DNA of 64,000 nucleotides from CAZUDO01 sp964618895 (lineage in GTDB: Bacteria > Desulfobacterota > Binatia > DP-6), in assembly GCA_964618895.1 (NCBI GenBank), contig CAZUDO010000097.1, forward strand, positions 62,001 through 126,000, written 5' to 3'. Numbering within the stretch: position 1 is the stretch's first letter; the number at the start of each line of letters is the position of its first letter. A program made the translations under genes and the position numbers. Of this stretch, positions 62,538-64,000 are shown piece by piece. The notes below the pieces were generated by a model, which searched no databases, was not told the origin of the DNA, and saw nothing but the letters and a program-made list of their open reading frames with translations.

Positions 62538-63550
62538 CGCAGCCCCTTCACGGCATCGGCGATCTCCGCCGGCACGCGGTCGCGGATCGCCTTGGCCGCC
62601 ACCTTGACCGCGTTGGCGTACGCGCGCGCGGTCGAGCGCCCGTGACACTTGATGAACAGGTGTGTGAACCCGAGGATGGGCGAGCCGCCGTACTGTGTGT
62701 AATCGGTGAGCGTGCGCAGGCGCTCGATGCCCGGCGCCAGCAGCTTGAGCCCCATGCGCCACGCCACGTGGCGCTCGGCCGCGGCGGCGGTGATCTCGCC
62801 CAGCACCTCGGCCACACCCTCCACCAGCTTGAGGGCGACGTTGCCGAGCAGCCCCTCGCACACGATCACGTCGGCGCGCCCGCGTACCAGCTCGTGGCCC
62901 TCGACGTTGCCGACGAAGTTGAGCGACGGCAGCGCCCGCAGGCGCCGGTGCGCCTCGACCAGCGTCTCGCCGCCCTTCGACGCTTCGCTGCCCATGTTGA
63001 GGAGTCCGACCCGCGGACTGGGGGTCTTCGAGATGCGACGCGCGTACGCGCTCCCCATGACGCCGAACTGGACCAACTCGTCGGCAGCGCAGTGGACGGT
63101 GGCGCCGGCGTCGACCAGGAGCGCCAGCGCGTCCTGGTGCGGAAACTCGGCCCGTCGCGGGTAGACGCTGGCCAGCGCTGCCCGCCGGATGCCGGGAAGC
63201 AACGAAAAGTGGCGTGCGCAGGCGAGCACGCAGGCGCCCGTGTTGCCGCCCGAGACAAAGGCGGCGGCGCGTCCCTCCGCCACCGCGCGCACGCCCACCA
63301 GGAGCGAGGCCTCGAGCCGCGCCTTCACCGCCTCGTGCGGGTCCTCGGCCATGCCGATGGCCTCGCGTGCGTGCAGGATGGCGATGCGCTCCGGGTTGTA
63401 CGACACCGTCTCCAGCACCGCCTGGATGCGCTGCTCGGCGCCGACCAGCAGGCAGTCGATGTCGGTGGCGAGCGACACCTGCGCCACGCCTTTCACGACT
63501 TCATCCGGGGCGTGATCCCCGCCCATGGCGTCGACGGCGATGATCGGCAT
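62534..63550 (-). CDS. plsX: Phosphate acyltransferase PlsX
   Basis: A 338-residue acyl-ACP:phosphate acyltransferase, which makes acyl-phosphate for phosphatidic acid synthesis. Family features: MPIIAVDAMGGDHAPDEVVKG, FVSGGNTGACVLACARH, LLNMGSEASKG, VICEGLLGNVALKLVEG and YGGSPILGF. ATG 63550. In many bacteria rpmF lies upstream of plsX; here a glutaredoxin-like gene does. Confidence 0.97.
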   Translation of the reverse strand: MPIIAVDAMGGDHAPDEVVKGVAQVSLATDIDCLLVGAEQRIQAVLETVSYNPERIAILHAREAIGMAEDPHEAVKARLEASLLVGVRAVAEGRAAAFVSGGNTGACVLACARHFSLLPGIRRAALASVYPRRAEFPHQDALALLVDAGATVHCAADELVQFGVMGSAYARRISKTPSPRVGLLNMGSEASKGGETLVEAHRRLRALPSLNFVGNVEGHELVRGRADVIVCEGLLGNVALKLVEGVAEVLGEITAAAAERHVAWRMGLKLLAPGIERLRTLTDYTQYGGSPILGFTHLFIKCHGRSTARAYANAVKVAAKAIRDRVPAEIADAVKGLR

Positions 63551-63553
63551 GTG

Positions 63554-63799
63554 TCAGGCGGGCTCGCGCGCCAGGCGGGCGCGCAGGGCGGCGGGGTCGA
63601 CGCGGCCCGCGGCAACGCGCACCCCGTTCACCAGCAGGACGGGCACCTCGTCGCCGTAGCGGGCGACCAGGGCCGGGTCGGTGTCCACGTCGATCTCCTC
63701 CACCACCGCCGGCACGGCACGCACGACCGCGTCCACGACCGCGCGCATCTGGTGACAGAGGTGGCAGTCCTTGCGTCCGAAAAGGGTGAGCCGGATCAT
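63554..63799 (-). CDS. Glutaredoxin-family thiol protein
   Basis: An 81-residue thioredoxin-fold protein with active site CHLC (C12, C15) in LFGRKDCHLCHQM and the cis-Pro region GDEVPVLLVNG. Matches the glutaredoxin-like DUF836 group. ATG 63799; plsX follows 3 bp after its stop. First gene of the minus-strand operon, facing rplU. Confidence 0.9.
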   Translation of the reverse strand: MIRLTLFGRKDCHLCHQMRAVVDAVVRAVPAVVEEIDVDTDPALVARYGDEVPVLLVNGVRVAAGRVDPAALRARLAREPA

Positions 63800-63876
63800 C
63801 GGGTTGACACCTGCGGGCCTCTCCAGTACAGAGCACGGCTTCGCGCGGCAAGTCGGCCGCGCCCCCTGCAGAGCCT

Positions 63877-64000
63877 ATGGGATACGCCGTCATCCGCACC
63901 GGAGGAAAGCAGTACCGCGTCTCGCCCGGAGACGTGATCCGGATCGAGTACCTCACCGGCGACGTGGGCGCCCCGGTCGAGTTCCCCGAGGTCCTGCTCA
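63877..64000 (+). CDS. rplU: 50S ribosomal protein L21 (partial, 3' end outside window)
   Basis: ATG 63877 starts MGYAVIRTGGKQYRVSPGD, the conserved N-terminus of bacterial L21; 41 residues are visible. rpmA (L27) and obg usually follow, just beyond the window. The 77-bp gap to the divergent glutaredoxin gene must carry its promoter; no clear ribosome site is visible. Confidence 0.96.
   Translation, partial: MGYAVIRTGGKQYRVSPGDVIRIEYLTGDVGAPVEFPEVLL

Overview
The window is about 70% G+C, densely coded, and clearly from a Gram-negative bacterium. It holds lpxC, an almost complete type II secretion system, many lipoproteins, a Rieske/cytochrome b complex and a trehalose cluster. Large secreted proteins with Cys-rich 'CxxDADCP' motifs, NxxGxxAF repeats and Thr/Ser tails recall genomes assigned to the deltaproteobacteria and the Binatota/Desulfobacterota-like lineages. 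That placement is an inference from gene content. I saw no rRNA or tRNA gene, CRISPR array, insertion sequence or prophage.

Layout. 1-4190: PhoR (cut by the window edge) and PhoB, a class I glutamine amidotransferase and a secreted phosphodiesterase. 4239-9370: an N-formylglutamate-amidohydrolase-like protein, a large secreted NxxGxxAF-repeat protein, then a 440-bp gap with two structured inverted elements. 9371-17311 (minus): a small secreted protein, a cupredoxin-like protein, a b6-type quinol oxidoreductase operon with an unusual octahaem cytochrome c, and a bifunctional-nuclease-like protein with a PDZ domain. 17401-23282 (plus): patatin, a second pair of structured elements, gspC-gspD and citrate synthase. 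23404-29182: a frameshifted lipoprotein, a DUF4143 ATPase, a CsgG/DUF4810/DUF799 lipoprotein operon and three secreted proteins. 29458-43191 (plus): a giant propeller/Cys-rich secreted protein followed by gspE-F-G-H-J-L-M-N-I-K. 43213-51059 (minus): a receiver-LpxC fusion with its NtrY-like kinase, DUF2905, an OtsB-OtsA fusion and trehalose synthase. 51295-54438: a DHH-like/CPBP membrane fusion, a FitAB/VapBC-type toxin-antitoxin pair with a palindromic operator, and toxin/ATPase debris. 54439-64000: ruvC-ruvA-ruvB, yebC, rlpA and a zinc metalloprotease, then an M28 peptidase-Nudix-cutA-App1-like-plsX-glutaredoxin operon, and the start of rplU.

How the parts may work together. The T2SS genes lie in two loci about 13 kb apart and together give C-N; the prepilin peptidase is not in the window. 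The large signal-peptide proteins near both loci are plausible T2SS cargo (inference). The NtrY kinase directly upstream of a receiver fused to LpxC suggests that lipid A synthesis may be under phosphorelay control at the enzyme itself. The most novel signal is a four-member family of hairpin elements at 8965-9304 and 18525-18925. Every copy has a core of exactly 71 nt between 20-27-bp perfectly complementary arms, and arm changes between copies are compensated.
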